From Fenollaria timonensis (lineage in GTDB: Bacteria; Bacillota; Clostridia; Tissierellales; Peptoniphilaceae), in assembly GCF_001457835.1 (NCBI RefSeq), contig NZ_LN898230.1, positions 699,600 to 763,599 on the forward strand: a stretch of 64,000 nucleotides of DNA, written 5' to 3'. The translations under genes were made by a program, and so were the position numbers. The notes below the pieces were generated by a model. The model worked only from the letters and a program-made list of their open reading frames with translations, had not been told where the DNA came from and did not search any database. Each line of letters opens with the position of its first letter. Position 1 is the stretch's first letter. Of the stretch, positions 1 to 8,800 are shown piece by piece.

Positions 1-262
1 AAGTACCTTTTTTTCTGTCTCTAAAGTTATTTGGGTTTATCATAACTGGTTTTGCCCAACCGAATTTGAAGAAAATCAAACAAATAGTTCCGATTGGATC
101 AAGATGATGAAGTGGATTTAATGATAATCTACCATCATTTTTTGCTGTTTCATCACCGCAAAGGTATGCTGCGTATCCGTGTGCCATCTCATGAGGTATT
201 ATTGCAACAAGCACAGCTATTGTTCTTATAATAATATCTTGTAAATTAATATCGCCAAACAT
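1..262 (-). CDS. Site-2 protease family (M50) membrane metalloprotease, partial (N-terminal part)
   Basis: Reading down from an ATG at 262 gives an open frame of 87 codons that runs off the left edge. It contains HEMAHG (HExxH zinc motif at residues 24-28) within the first hydrophobic helix, and NPLHHLDPIG near residue 60. Both are typical of the YwhC-like branch of the M50 intramembrane proteases. The start overlaps the pdp stop codon (TAATG), and an AGAGGTG ribosome-binding sequence lies about 8 nt upstream, so it is translationally coupled to pdp as the last visible gene of the recN operon. The C-terminal half, with the second metal-binding motif, is outside the window. The substrate cannot be told from the sequence. 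Confidence 0.85.
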   Translation of the reverse strand, partial: MFGDINLQDIIIRTIAVLVAIIPHEMAHGYAAYLCGDETAKNDGRLSLNPLHHLDPIGTICLIFFKFGWAKPVMINPNNFRDRKKGT

Positions 263-1563
263 TATCTAATCACCTCTAAAATGTGCTTTTCTTTTATAGC
301 TTTGTCGCCATAGACGACGCTAGCTTTTAAATTAGCTAATTGTTCAGAACTTAGTTCCTTATTTGATCTTATTGTAAATAATAAGTCGCTTTTATCAATC
401 TTATCGCCAATACATTTTTCATTTATCAAGCCAACTGTGTAATCAATTTTGTCTTCTTTCTTTAATCTACCTGCGCCTAATTCATTGAGTGTCTTTGCGA
501 TATCTTTAAGCTTATACGAATTTAAATAGCCACTAGTATCTGCCAAAATCTCAGTCTCATATCTAGCCTTATCAAATTTATTAATATCTTCAATATATGA
601 TATATCTCCACCTTGATTGTGAACAAATTTTAAAAACAATTCAAAGGCTTTTCCATTATCTAAAACTCTTTTTATCTTATCTTTTACTTCATTATAATCT
701 ACATCTTCAAGGTTTAGTAGAAGTTCATAAACAATATGATTTATCTCATCATATATATCATCATAAGCTTTAAAATTACCTTTTAAAAAGTCGACTACTT
801 CTATAATCTCTAGATTATTTCCAGCTCTCTTACCAAGAGGTTTGTTCATTGAGCTTATTATACAAGTAGTTTTTCTATTGAATGCTTTGGATACATTAAG
901 CATAGCGTCACAGAGCTCTTTTGCCTTATCAAAGCTTTCCATAAAGGCACCGGTACCACACTTAACATCTATAAGCAAGGAATCATTTCTAAAGCTAAAT
1001 TTTTTACTAAGTATAGATGAGGCTATAAGAGGAATTGAATCGACACTTGCACAAACATCTCTTAGTGCATATAAAATCCTATCTGCCTTTGCAATATTTT
1101 CTGATTGGCTTACTATGAAGAAGCCTAAATCATTAGCTGTTTTTTCTATCCACTCATCGCTTTGATCTACCTTAAATCCAGGAATTGATTCTAATTTATC
1201 AAGAGTGCCGCCTGTAAAACCAAGACTTCTGCCGCTCATCTTTAAAAATTTATATCCCATAGACGCAAGTATTGGACCAAGTATTAAGCTTATCTTGTCA
1301 CCTACTCCACCAGTTGAGTGTTTGTCAAGGATTGTCGAGTCTACTCCTTCGAAATCAATATATTCACCGTTATCAATTATTGCTTTTGTTAAGTAATAAG
1401 TTTCTTCGTCGTTAAGTCCATTTAAAAATATTGCCATAAGTAAACTTGATGTTTGATAATCAGCTATAGATTCGTCTAGAATACCTTTTATAAAGAAATC
1501 AATTTCATTCTTATTTAATAATTTTTTATCTCTCTTTTTCTCAATGATGTTAATTATGTTCAT
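262..1563 (-). CDS. pdp: Pyrimidine-nucleoside (thymidine/uridine) phosphorylase
   Basis: Catalyses reversible phosphorolysis of uridine, thymidine and deoxyuridine to base plus (deoxy)ribose-1-phosphate in the cytoplasm, for nucleoside salvage. The 433-residue length is right for the family. The phosphate-binding signature KHSTGGVGDK is at residues 81-90, and the KCGTGAFM segment near residue 200 is also family-typical. The start overlaps the end of the upstream NUDIX gene by 14 bp, and the stop overlaps the start of the next protease gene, so the group is tightly coupled. The distinction between deoA and pdp is not certain from sequence alone; pdp is the usual Firmicutes form. Confidence 0.93.
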   Translation of the reverse strand: MNIINIIEKKRDKKLLNKNEIDFFIKGILDESIADYQTSSLLMAIFLNGLNDEETYYLTKAIIDNGEYIDFEGVDSTILDKHSTGGVGDKISLILGPILASMGYKFLKMSGRSLGFTGGTLDKLESIPGFKVDQSDEWIEKTANDLGFFIVSQSENIAKADRILYALRDVCASVDSIPLIASSILSKKFSFRNDSLLIDVKCGTGAFMESFDKAKELCDAMLNVSKAFNRKTTCIISSMNKPLGKRAGNNLEIIEVVDFLKGNFKAYDDIYDEINHIVYELLLNLEDVDYNEVKDKIKRVLDNGKAFELFLKFVHNQGGDISYIEDINKFDKARYETEILADTSGYLNSYKLKDIAKTLNELGAGRLKKEDKIDYTVGLINEKCIGDKIDKSDLLFTIRSNKELSSEQLANLKASVVYGDKAIKEKHILEVIR

Positions 1564-2104
1564 TTTTACTCTTTATATAATCGTATGCATAATTAATTGC
1601 AATGATTGAGCTTGCGTTTTGAACTTCACCATACAATACTTTTTTTCTAAGCTCTTCAATTTCGATTTCTTCTACTTCTAAAAATTCGCCGTCATCAAGA
1701 TTTTGTTCTGTTTTAGCTAAGTCTTCAGCTAAAAACAAATCTATCTTTTCGTCAGAATATCCTGGTGATGTATAGAACTCCATAATGTATTTTGGATTCT
1801 CGCAGAAGTATCCTGTTTCTTCTTCAAGCTCTCTACTTGCAGCTTGTACTGGAGTTTCTTGTACCTCAACTAAGCCAGCTGGTACCTCTAACAAAGTTTT
1901 TTCAACAGCTTTTCTAAATTGTCTAACCATTAAAAGCTTTGTGCCCTTTATTGCAATGATGACCACAGCAGGTTTATGCTCTACTATCTCTCTCTTTGAA
2001 TACTTTTTATTAGGCATTTCAATAGTATCAATACGTAAACTTAATATTTTACCTTGATAAATCTTTTCACTTTTTAATGTTTTTTCTACTTCAATATGTT
2101 CCAT
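1550..2104 (-). CDS. nudF: NUDIX hydrolase, ADP-ribose pyrophosphatase type
   Basis: Probably hydrolyses ADP-ribose to AMP and ribose-5-phosphate, a housekeeping function. The complete Nudix box Gx5Ex7REUxEExGU is at residues 77-99 (G77, REL at 91-93, EE, G98), in the position usual for the ADPRase family, followed by a proline/glycine-rich loop. I place the start at the ATG at 2104, because a GAGGA ribosome-binding sequence sits 6 nt before it. An in-frame GTG at 2116 lies inside the recN stop region and has no such site. The gene follows recN by one base. ADP-ribose specificity is a family inference. Confidence 0.88.
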   Translation of the reverse strand: MEHIEVEKTLKSEKIYQGKILSLRIDTIEMPNKKYSKREIVEHKPAVVIIAIKGTKLLMVRQFRKAVEKTLLEVPAGLVEVQETPVQAASRELEEETGYFCENPKYIMEFYTSPGYSDEKIDLFLAEDLAKTEQNLDDGEFLEVEEIEIEELRKKVLYGEVQNASSIIAINYAYDYIKSKNEHN

Positions 2105-2105
2105 T

Positions 2106-3773
2106 CTAGTCCTCACTTTTTAATAATTCTTTTGCATTTTTTATTGCTATATCACTTATCTTACCTGAGCTTAGTAGCCTTGCTAGTTCAATCACTCTTC
2201 CGTCGTAATCTAGTTTTTTAACGTGACTTATAGTTGCCTCGCTATCGCTAGCTTTTTCTACTAAGTAGTGTTCCTCAGCTTTAGCTAATATCTGTGGTAA
2301 GTGTGATATTGATATTATTTGATATTTATCTTTTAATTCTCTAAGTTTATTCGCAAGGCAGCTAGCAGTGTAGCCGCTAAGCCCTGCGTCTATCTCGTCA
2401 AAGATGATTGTGTCAATATTGTCAAAATCAGCGCCTAAATTTTTAATTGCAAGCATTAGTCTTGACATTTCACCGCCAGAAATGATTTCGCTTATGGGTT
2501 TAACTGATTGACCTTTATTTGCGCTCATTAAGATTTCAACGTCATCATAGCCATAATCTTTCATAGTTTTCTTTGCTTCGACCGAAATCTCGACTTGAAT
2601 ATTGCTCATATTTAAAGTTCTTAACTCATCTTCAAGCATTTTTGCAATCTTTTTAGCAAGAGCTTTTCTTTTGAGACTTAAATCACTCGCTTTTTCATCA
2701 TAAGATTTTTTATCTTCTATGAGTGACTTTTCTAATGCTGCTTTTTCTAGCTCTATATTTCTTATTTCATTTAGCTTATTATCTAAGTCTTCTCTATATG
2801 CGTTTATTTCAGCAATACTATTGCCATACTTATACTTAATTTTATTTATTTCATCTAGCCTCTTACTTAATTCATATAGCCGCTCTTGATCGTAGTCAAT
2901 AGAGTCTGAAAAGTATTTTATTTCTTCATTTATATCCTTAATAAGCTCTTGATAGTCCATAAGTTTTTCATACCAAGACTCAGCGTCTTTTGAATACTCT
3001 TTTAAGTCATCAACTAAATTACTCGCGTCGGATAAGATTGAATCTACGCTGTAATTATCACTATCTCTAAGCATTTGATTTATATTATATGCAGTCTTTT
3101 TGATATCTTCGCTCGAGTTTAGTCTTTTTATCTCAGTCTCTAGATCTTCATCTTCTCCATCTAAAATTTCAGCTTCGTCTATTTCATTTTTTTGAAATTC
3201 TATAAAATCTATTTGATTGTCGATATCTTTTTGATTATTAGGAAGCTCTTTTAAACGCTTATTGCTTTTTTCTATCTTTAAATATAATTCATTTATTTCT
3301 TTGAGCAAGGTCTTGTAAGCATTATCACCAAAATAATCAAGTATATTTATGTGCTCATTTTTGTCAAGCAGTGTAAATTGTTCTTTTTGTCCTAATATAT
3401 CAATACTTAAAGCACTTATTTCGCTTAAATCTTTTAGACTTACGCTTATATCGTTGATGTAGTTTTCACTAGGCTTATCTCTATATATAATTCTCTTTAA
3501 AATAAGTGGACTCTTAATTTTAGCGTTTAAAATAGAATTTATTTTGTCTAGTTTTTTATTATCTATATCAATATGAGCTTCTATGCTTGATGAAGCATAG
3601 CCGTCTCTTATTTGATTTTTACTAGCTTTTGCGCCTAGAACTACAGCTAAGGCATCTACTATGATGGATTTACCACTACCCGTTTCTCCAGAAATAGCTG
3701 AGAATCCATCGTTGAAATCAAGATTTAATGAATCAATTATAGCAAAATCTTTTATATATAATTTACTAAGCAT
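2106..3773 (-). CDS. recN: DNA repair protein RecN
   Basis: SMC-like ATPase that acts early in recombinational repair of double-strand breaks. The 555-residue protein shows Walker A (GETGSGKS, 29-36), a long central coiled coil (roughly 150-370), the ABC signature region ISGGEMSR and Walker B (IIFDEIDAG, about 456-464), then a SHLPQ switch segment. It sits in the tlyA-recN order conserved in Firmicutes; the argR gene often found between these two is absent. Four bases separate it from tlyA, so it is co-transcribed with it. Confidence 0.97.
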   Translation of the reverse strand: MLSKLYIKDFAIIDSLNLDFNDGFSAISGETGSGKSIIVDALAVVLGAKASKNQIRDGYASSSIEAHIDIDNKKLDKINSILNAKIKSPLILKRIIYRDKPSENYINDISVSLKDLSEISALSIDILGQKEQFTLLDKNEHINILDYFGDNAYKTLLKEINELYLKIEKSNKRLKELPNNQKDIDNQIDFIEFQKNEIDEAEILDGEDEDLETEIKRLNSSEDIKKTAYNINQMLRDSDNYSVDSILSDASNLVDDLKEYSKDAESWYEKLMDYQELIKDINEEIKYFSDSIDYDQERLYELSKRLDEINKIKYKYGNSIAEINAYREDLDNKLNEIRNIELEKAALEKSLIEDKKSYDEKASDLSLKRKALAKKIAKMLEDELRTLNMSNIQVEISVEAKKTMKDYGYDDVEILMSANKGQSVKPISEIISGGEMSRLMLAIKNLGADFDNIDTIIFDEIDAGLSGYTASCLANKLRELKDKYQIISISHLPQILAKAEEHYLVEKASDSEATISHVKKLDYDGRVIELARLLSSGKISDIAIKNAKELLKSED

Positions 3774-3777
3774 TTGT

Positions 3778-4560
3778 TCACCTACTTAAAGATTCTTTAA
3801 CCAATCTTCTTATATCGATATTACTGTGATTATCATCTCTTGTAAATAGAGCGAGATACTCAATATTTCCTTCTCCTCCCTCTATAGGCGACTTGCATAT
3901 ATCATTTAAATATATACCTTTCTCCCTGAAAGATAGAATCACATTATTTATTGCGTTTATATGTAATTTGGCATCATTAAATATACCGTTTTTTCTCTTT
4001 ATCTTACCTGACTCAAACTGAGGTTTAATTAAGACTATAAGCTTTGTATCTTCTTTCACAAGTATATTAAAAGCATCCGTTAATAATGTGAGTGAAATAA
4101 AGCTAAGATCAGATGTCACTATGTCAAAGTTTTCATTAAAAGTTTCCTTAGTAACGCCTCTAGCATCAAAAGATTCATATGAAATAACTTTTTCATTATT
4201 CTTTAATGATGGATGCAGCTGATCTTTTCCAACGTCAAGTGCATAGACTAAACGCGCTCCACGCTTTACTAAAACGTCTGTAAAGCCTCCTGTTGACGCG
4301 CCTATATCAATACATGTCTTATCATTTATATCGAGTTTAAAAGCCTCTATAGCCTTAATTAGCTTTAGAGCACCTCTAGATACATATCTTGTTATGTCGT
4401 TATCTGAGTAAATATCTATGTCGTCTTCTTCTTTGACATCATAGCTTGGATATAGTAAAGCTTTTCCGTTAACTAAAACAAAACCAGCTAAAACTAATTT
4501 CTTAGCCTTAGTTCTGCTATCAATATTTTTAAATTCACTTATATATTTATCTAATCTCAT
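3778..4560 (-). CDS. tlyA: TlyA family 2'-O-ribose rRNA methyltransferase
   Basis: Predicted S-adenosylmethionine-dependent rRNA methylase, historically called hemolysin A or YqxC. An N-terminal S4 RNA-binding domain covers residues 1-60 (MRLDKYI start, KAKKLVLAGFVLVNG). An FtsJ-like Rossmann domain follows, with the SAM motif DIGASTGGFTD at 85-95 and a later SDLSFISL segment. Length of 260 aa matches the family. The gene lies one base after the oapA stop. The same neighbours, OLE RNA, oapA, tlyA and recN, occur together in other OLE-containing Firmicutes. Confidence 0.94.
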   Translation of the reverse strand: MRLDKYISEFKNIDSRTKAKKLVLAGFVLVNGKALLYPSYDVKEEDDIDIYSDNDITRYVSRGALKLIKAIEAFKLDINDKTCIDIGASTGGFTDVLVKRGARLVYALDVGKDQLHPSLKNNEKVISYESFDARGVTKETFNENFDIVTSDLSFISLTLLTDAFNILVKEDTKLIVLIKPQFESGKIKRKNGIFNDAKLHINAINNVILSFREKGIYLNDICKSPIEGGEGNIEYLALFTRDDNHSNIDIRRLVKESLSR

Positions 4561-4561
4561 A

Positions 4562-5173
4562 CTATTTATTCTTCTTAAATATGTTTTTAAATTTTAAAAT
4601 AATTTTTGATAGAGCAAAAATAATATCTCGATACTTTAACATTGCTACAGACTTGCCTAATGATTTGCCTCCAACAGTTGCAGCAGCAACAGATGCAGTT
4701 ATTAAAGTCCCTAAGATGGCGACATTAACATTATCAAAATGCAAAGCTATCTTTGTCAAAAGCGTCGCACCTAATGCACCTGAGATAATGCCCGCCATAT
4801 CTCCAATTACATCATTGCAAAAACTTGATACTTTATCGGCGTTTTTAATTAGTCCTATGGCGATTTTACCTTCTTCAATATTATTTGATGCCATAGCATG
4901 AAATAGTTTTTCTTCAGCTGTTGTAACGCTTACCCCAATAATATCAAACAATATACCTATCATCATTACAAGTAAAAGAAGTATAACTCCAACTAAAATT
5001 CCAACATCTTCTAATAATATATCAATTATAGAAGAAAGTATTATAGACATAGCAAAAGTAAAGATGGTAATAGATAGCGTCCATTTTAAATCACTTTTAC
5101 CAGCTTTATGTTTTTTATCTTTATTTATTTTATCAATGCTTTTATCTTTATACTTTTTTTTAAAATCTGAAAT
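4562..5173 (-). CDS. oapA: OLE-associated membrane protein OapA, probable ATT start
   Basis: Small integral membrane protein with a Lys-rich cytoplasmic N-terminus and about four hydrophobic segments. The family-typical core FDIIGVSVTTAEE and NADKVSSFCNDVIGD is what I recall for OapA, which binds OLE RNA and has weak similarity to DUF21/CNNM proteins. The first ATG (5050) has no ribosome-binding sequence and would cut the first membrane helix. The frame stays open upstream to a TAA at 5179-5177. In that extension the only plausible start is ATT at 5173, six bases after an AAGGGGTG ribosome-binding sequence, giving 203 residues. No ATG, GTG, TTG or CTG occurs in the 41-codon extension. It lies immediately downstream of the OLE RNA and 1 nt before tlyA. 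Confidence 0.8.
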   Translation of the reverse strand: MSDFKKKYKDKSIDKINKDKKHKAGKSDLKWTLSITIFTFAMSIILSSIIDILLEDVGILVGVILLLLVMMIGILFDIIGVSVTTAEEKLFHAMASNNIEEGKIAIGLIKNADKVSSFCNDVIGDMAGIISGALGATLLTKIALHFDNVNVAILGTLITASVAAATVGGKSLGKSVAMLKYRDIIFALSKIILKFKNIFKKNK

Positions 5174-5211
5174 TTCTTACACCCCTTATAATTAATCGGA
5201 ATTACATTGTT

Positions 5212-5240
5212 ATTATACCATAAACAAAGCTTATATACAA
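5212..5240 (-). promoter_or_regulatory. Promoter for oapA-tlyA-recN operon
   Basis: On the minus strand a TATAAT -10 box (5212-5217) is preceded by TGG, an extended -10. TTGTAT lies 17 bases upstream at 5235-5240. This places transcription start near 5205, giving a leader of about 30 nt before the ATT start. The -35 box directly abuts the U-tract of the OLE terminator. Confidence 0.7.
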
Positions 5241-5241
5241 C

Positions 5242-5270
5242 AAAAAAAGCTGATAGTAATCTATCAGCTT
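5242..5270 (-). terminator. Rho-independent terminator of the OLE RNA
   Basis: A 10-bp perfect stem, AAGCTGATAG (5247-5256) with CTATCAGCTT (5261-5270), closes a 4-nt loop. On the minus strand it is followed by a run of seven T residues. It ends the structured RNA before the oapA promoter. Confidence 0.92.
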
Positions 5271-5813
5271 AGTGGAAACTAAAAAAGTAAATATTACGGC
5301 TTAGGTCCAGTTGGTTTTCCCTTACTAAGGCTATATGTCACCAATCATAGCGGTTTCCCATTAATTTAGTAATTATATTGTCGCCAAATATAATACTGGA
5401 TTGCCACTTAGTCCGCACTGTAATCCCTTTTTAGTCATCTTACGATTTAGTCTAGAAGTTTTCCCAAACAGTATTTTATATCCTTAGCCTCTTTTGCAAT
5501 TTAGGTTTCGATAACTTTTCTTATTGATCTTTGGCCACAAGTTCAATAAAAAGACCTTATCATCCGCACTAGATCACTCAAGGCAAGCTACACTATTTAA
5601 AAAAATAGGTCTACATAAGATAAATCTCACGCCTCCGCGACAGCAGGGTCAACGCCTACATGCCGTTGTAGATCGCCCCATCTGCCTTACTCTCAAAGAA
5701 TGCCCATGACTGGGCGTCACAAGCACAAATCAAGAACTTCATCGATACGCTCTTTGGCGGATTTTTAGCCCCGCCTTCATGATATAGAATACTGACTAGA
5801 ATACTACACCACT
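5242..5813 (-). ncRNA. ole: OLE RNA (ornate, large, extremophilic RNA)
   Basis: About 570 nt without a credible reading frame, bounded by a perfect consensus promoter and a strong terminator. The 5' half is much more GC-rich than the surrounding DNA and has many local stems, for example GGCGG/CCGCC around 5757-5776 and GCCCA/TGGGC around 5702-5716. OLE RNAs are about 600 nt and are encoded next to the gene for their membrane partner OapA, with tlyA and recN nearby. That is the arrangement here. RNase P, tmRNA, 6S and group II intron signatures are absent. The identification rests on synteny, size and partner gene; I could not run a covariance model. Upstream polC transcripts can also read into it because I see no terminator between polC and the promoter. 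Confidence 0.85.
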
Positions 5814-5819
5814 ATGATA

Positions 5820-5848
5820 ATTATACTATAATTGATGTATTTTGTCAA
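5820..5848 (-). promoter_or_regulatory. Consensus sigma-A promoter of the OLE RNA
   Basis: Minus-strand TTGACA (5843-5848), a 17-bp spacer and TATAAT (5820-5825) form a perfect match to the vegetative consensus, predicting a start near 5813. It starts immediately after the polC stop codon. It is one of the strongest promoters in the window, implying high independent transcription of the RNA. Confidence 0.92.
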
Positions 5849-8800
5849 TTAAAATAAGCTTATCTGATTGGTATCATGCATGTCTTTAAAAAAATTAATT
5901 GATTTTAAATATGCGATTACCGTAGCATTTACTTGAGTCCTCTTTTGGAAGTCCTCAATGGAGTTAAACTCTTTAATCTCTCTCTCCCTTATAATGTTAT
6001 TAGCAGGGTCTTTTCCAAGTCCAGCTATAACTGTGAATGGCGGAATAATTTCCCTATCGATAACAGTAAACTTTGTAGCTAGTGATCTATCTAGATCAAT
6101 TGGTGCTATCTTTATATTTCTTAGCTCCATCTCTTTAACTACTTCAGCTAATGACAATAGGTCCTCATCTTTTTTCTTTGGATGAGGATTTTGGGTAATC
6201 TCTCTTACTAAGGAATCTAAATTTTCAAGTCTATGGACAAGAGCATCATAATCAAAGTCATTTATCTTTTGTGTAAAGTATGTTGCATAAAATGCTTGTG
6301 GGTAGTATACCTTATACCAAGCAAGTCTATAGCTCATCATAACATAGGCCGCAGCGTGCGCCTTTGGGAATAGATAAGATATCTTATGACAGCTGTCAAG
6401 ATACCACTCAGGAAGTGGATACTTTTTAATCTCATCCTCATAATTTATAATTATAGTTTCATTGTCAACTATTTTCTTTTGTATTAATGGTTTTCCTTTT
6501 CTAACGAACTCCATAATTTTAAATGCAGTAGACTTATCCATGCCGGCATCAATCAATTGGTTCATAATGTCGTCTCTTGTTGAAATAACTTCAGACATCG
6601 GCACGTTCATTTCATTAACTAGTTTTTCAGCGTTACTGTTCCACACGTTTGTACCATGTGAAAGACCACTTATTCTTACTAAGTCTGAGAATGTTTTTGG
6701 CTTGGTATCTTTAAGCATGCCTCTAACGAAGTTTGTACCAAATTCAGGTATGGCAATAGTGCCAACGCCAAACTTTAAATCATCGCTATTAATACCTAGG
6801 GATTCTGTTGATGAGAAAAGTGATAATACTTTTTCATCGTCAAAAGGTATATCTTCAATTTTGGTATTAGTTAAGTCTTCAAGATTTTTGATTATGTTTG
6901 GAACATCATGACCAAGTAGGTCAAGTTTTAGTATCTTACCGCTTATCGAGTGGTAATCAAAATGAGTTGTTATTATATCAGTTCTCATATCATCAGCAGG
7001 TTTTTGTACTGGAGTAAAGTCTAGTATGCTCTTATTTTTAGGCACTACCATTACCCCACCAGCATGTTGACCTGTAGTTCTCTTAGAACCTTTTATTCTC
7101 TTGCTTAAGAACATTGCGTGTAGATATGAAATGCTTTTATTTTTCTTTTCAAGATAGTCTAAGATACAAGCGGCAGCAGTCTTATCAGCTAGTGTACCAA
7201 TAGTTCCTGCTCTAAAGACAAAGTTTTCGCCAAATATCTTTTCAGTATTTTTATGAGCTGTAAGTTGATAGTCGCCAGCAAAGTTTAGATCTATATCTGG
7301 CTCTTTATCACCGTTAAAGCCTAGGAAAACCTCGAATGGTATCTTTTGTCCATCCCTATTCATCTCATGTGAACATACAGGACAGTTTTTACGAGGAAGG
7401 TCAAAACCCGAATCATATTTCGGATCATCAATAAATTCACTGTGTTTACAATTTGGACATACATAATGAGGTATAAGTGGATTTACTTCAGTTATATCAC
7501 TCATTGTTGCCGCAAATGATGAACCAACAGAGCCTCTTGAGCCGACTACGTAGCCATCAGCATTTGATTGCAAAATAAGTTTTCTTGCTATGATGTATAA
7601 AACAGCATAACCGTTGCCAATTATTGAATCAAGCTCCTTATCAAGTCTCTTCTTGACAATCTCTGGAAGAGGGTCTCCATATATGCTCGTTGCTTTATTA
7701 TAACAGCAGTCCCTTAAGTCTTTATCAGAATTTTCTATAAATGGCGGAAAGGTATCCTTAGGAATTGGTCTGAAATTTTCAAATTTTTCAGCAAAAGCAA
7801 GAGTATTATCAATAACAATTTCCTTAGCTTCTTCTGCGCTTAAATATGGAAAATTCTTTAAAAGTTCTTTAGTAGTTTTAAAATAATGATCGGTATTATT
7901 ACACTCTTTTCTGCTTCCCACAAAGTTTTTTCTATTAAAAACTAAAACGGATCTATATACACTGTCGCTTTGATCTATATAGTATACATCGCCATTAGCA
8001 AGGACAGGTATATCAAGTTCTTTTGCATTATCATATACTCTTCTATTGATGTTTTTAATAGCGTTCATTTCATGAAGACTTTCATCTTCGATCAAGTATA
8101 GATATTGATCTATTGGCTGAAGTTCGATAAAGTCAAAATACTTCATCATTTCTTTTAATTTATCGTTTTCTTCGCATCTAATACAAGCGTTATATATAGG
8201 GCCATTATAAGTGCCGCTTCCGATTAAAAGGCCATCTCTGTTCGCATCTATTTGACTCTTATATACTATTGGCTGTCTATTATAATTATCTATATGTGAT
8301 AGCGAAATTAGTCTATATAGGTTTTTTAAACCAACTAGATTTGTAGCAAATATTGATATTTTATAAACATTGTAATAGTTATTTGACTTTATTTTCGAGA
8401 AAGCTTCAAGATCGTTACAGCCTTGCTCTTTTAATAAATCTAAGAGCTTTAAGAAGACAAAGCCAGTTGCTGTAGCATCATCAATGGCTCTGTGATGATT
8501 TTCTAGAGTTATGTTGAATAAAGATGTTAATGTGTCAAGTTTATGCTTTTTTAAATCTGGTAGTAAGTATCTCGATAGCTCAAGTGTATCAATATATTCA
8601 AAATCAAATTTAACGCCCTTTCTGTGCATGGAACTTTTAATAAATGAAATATCGAACTCAGCGTTGTGAGCTACAAGAACTGAGTCTTTACAAAATTCCA
8701 TAAACTTTTCTAGTAGATCATCGAAAGATGGACAGCCTGCTACGGTTGCATCATCAATTGTTGTTAACTCAGTTATTCTATATGGTATATGAAAGCCTGG

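Noticed and set aside
4562-5050. oapA starting at the ATG at 5050
   Set aside because: No ribosome-binding site and a truncated first membrane helix; the frame continues upstream with protein-like sequence to an ATT after a good site.
5524-5709. 61-codon plus-strand reading frame inside the structured RNA
   Set aside because: No ribosome-binding sequence, unusual composition, and it lies antisense to the OLE RNA, whose promoter and terminator explain the region.
5242-5813. Group II intron, tmRNA, RNase P RNA or 6S RNA
   Set aside because: No domain V, no tag-peptide frame or CCA-type end, none of the conserved RNase P blocks, and the length and neighbours fit OLE RNA better.
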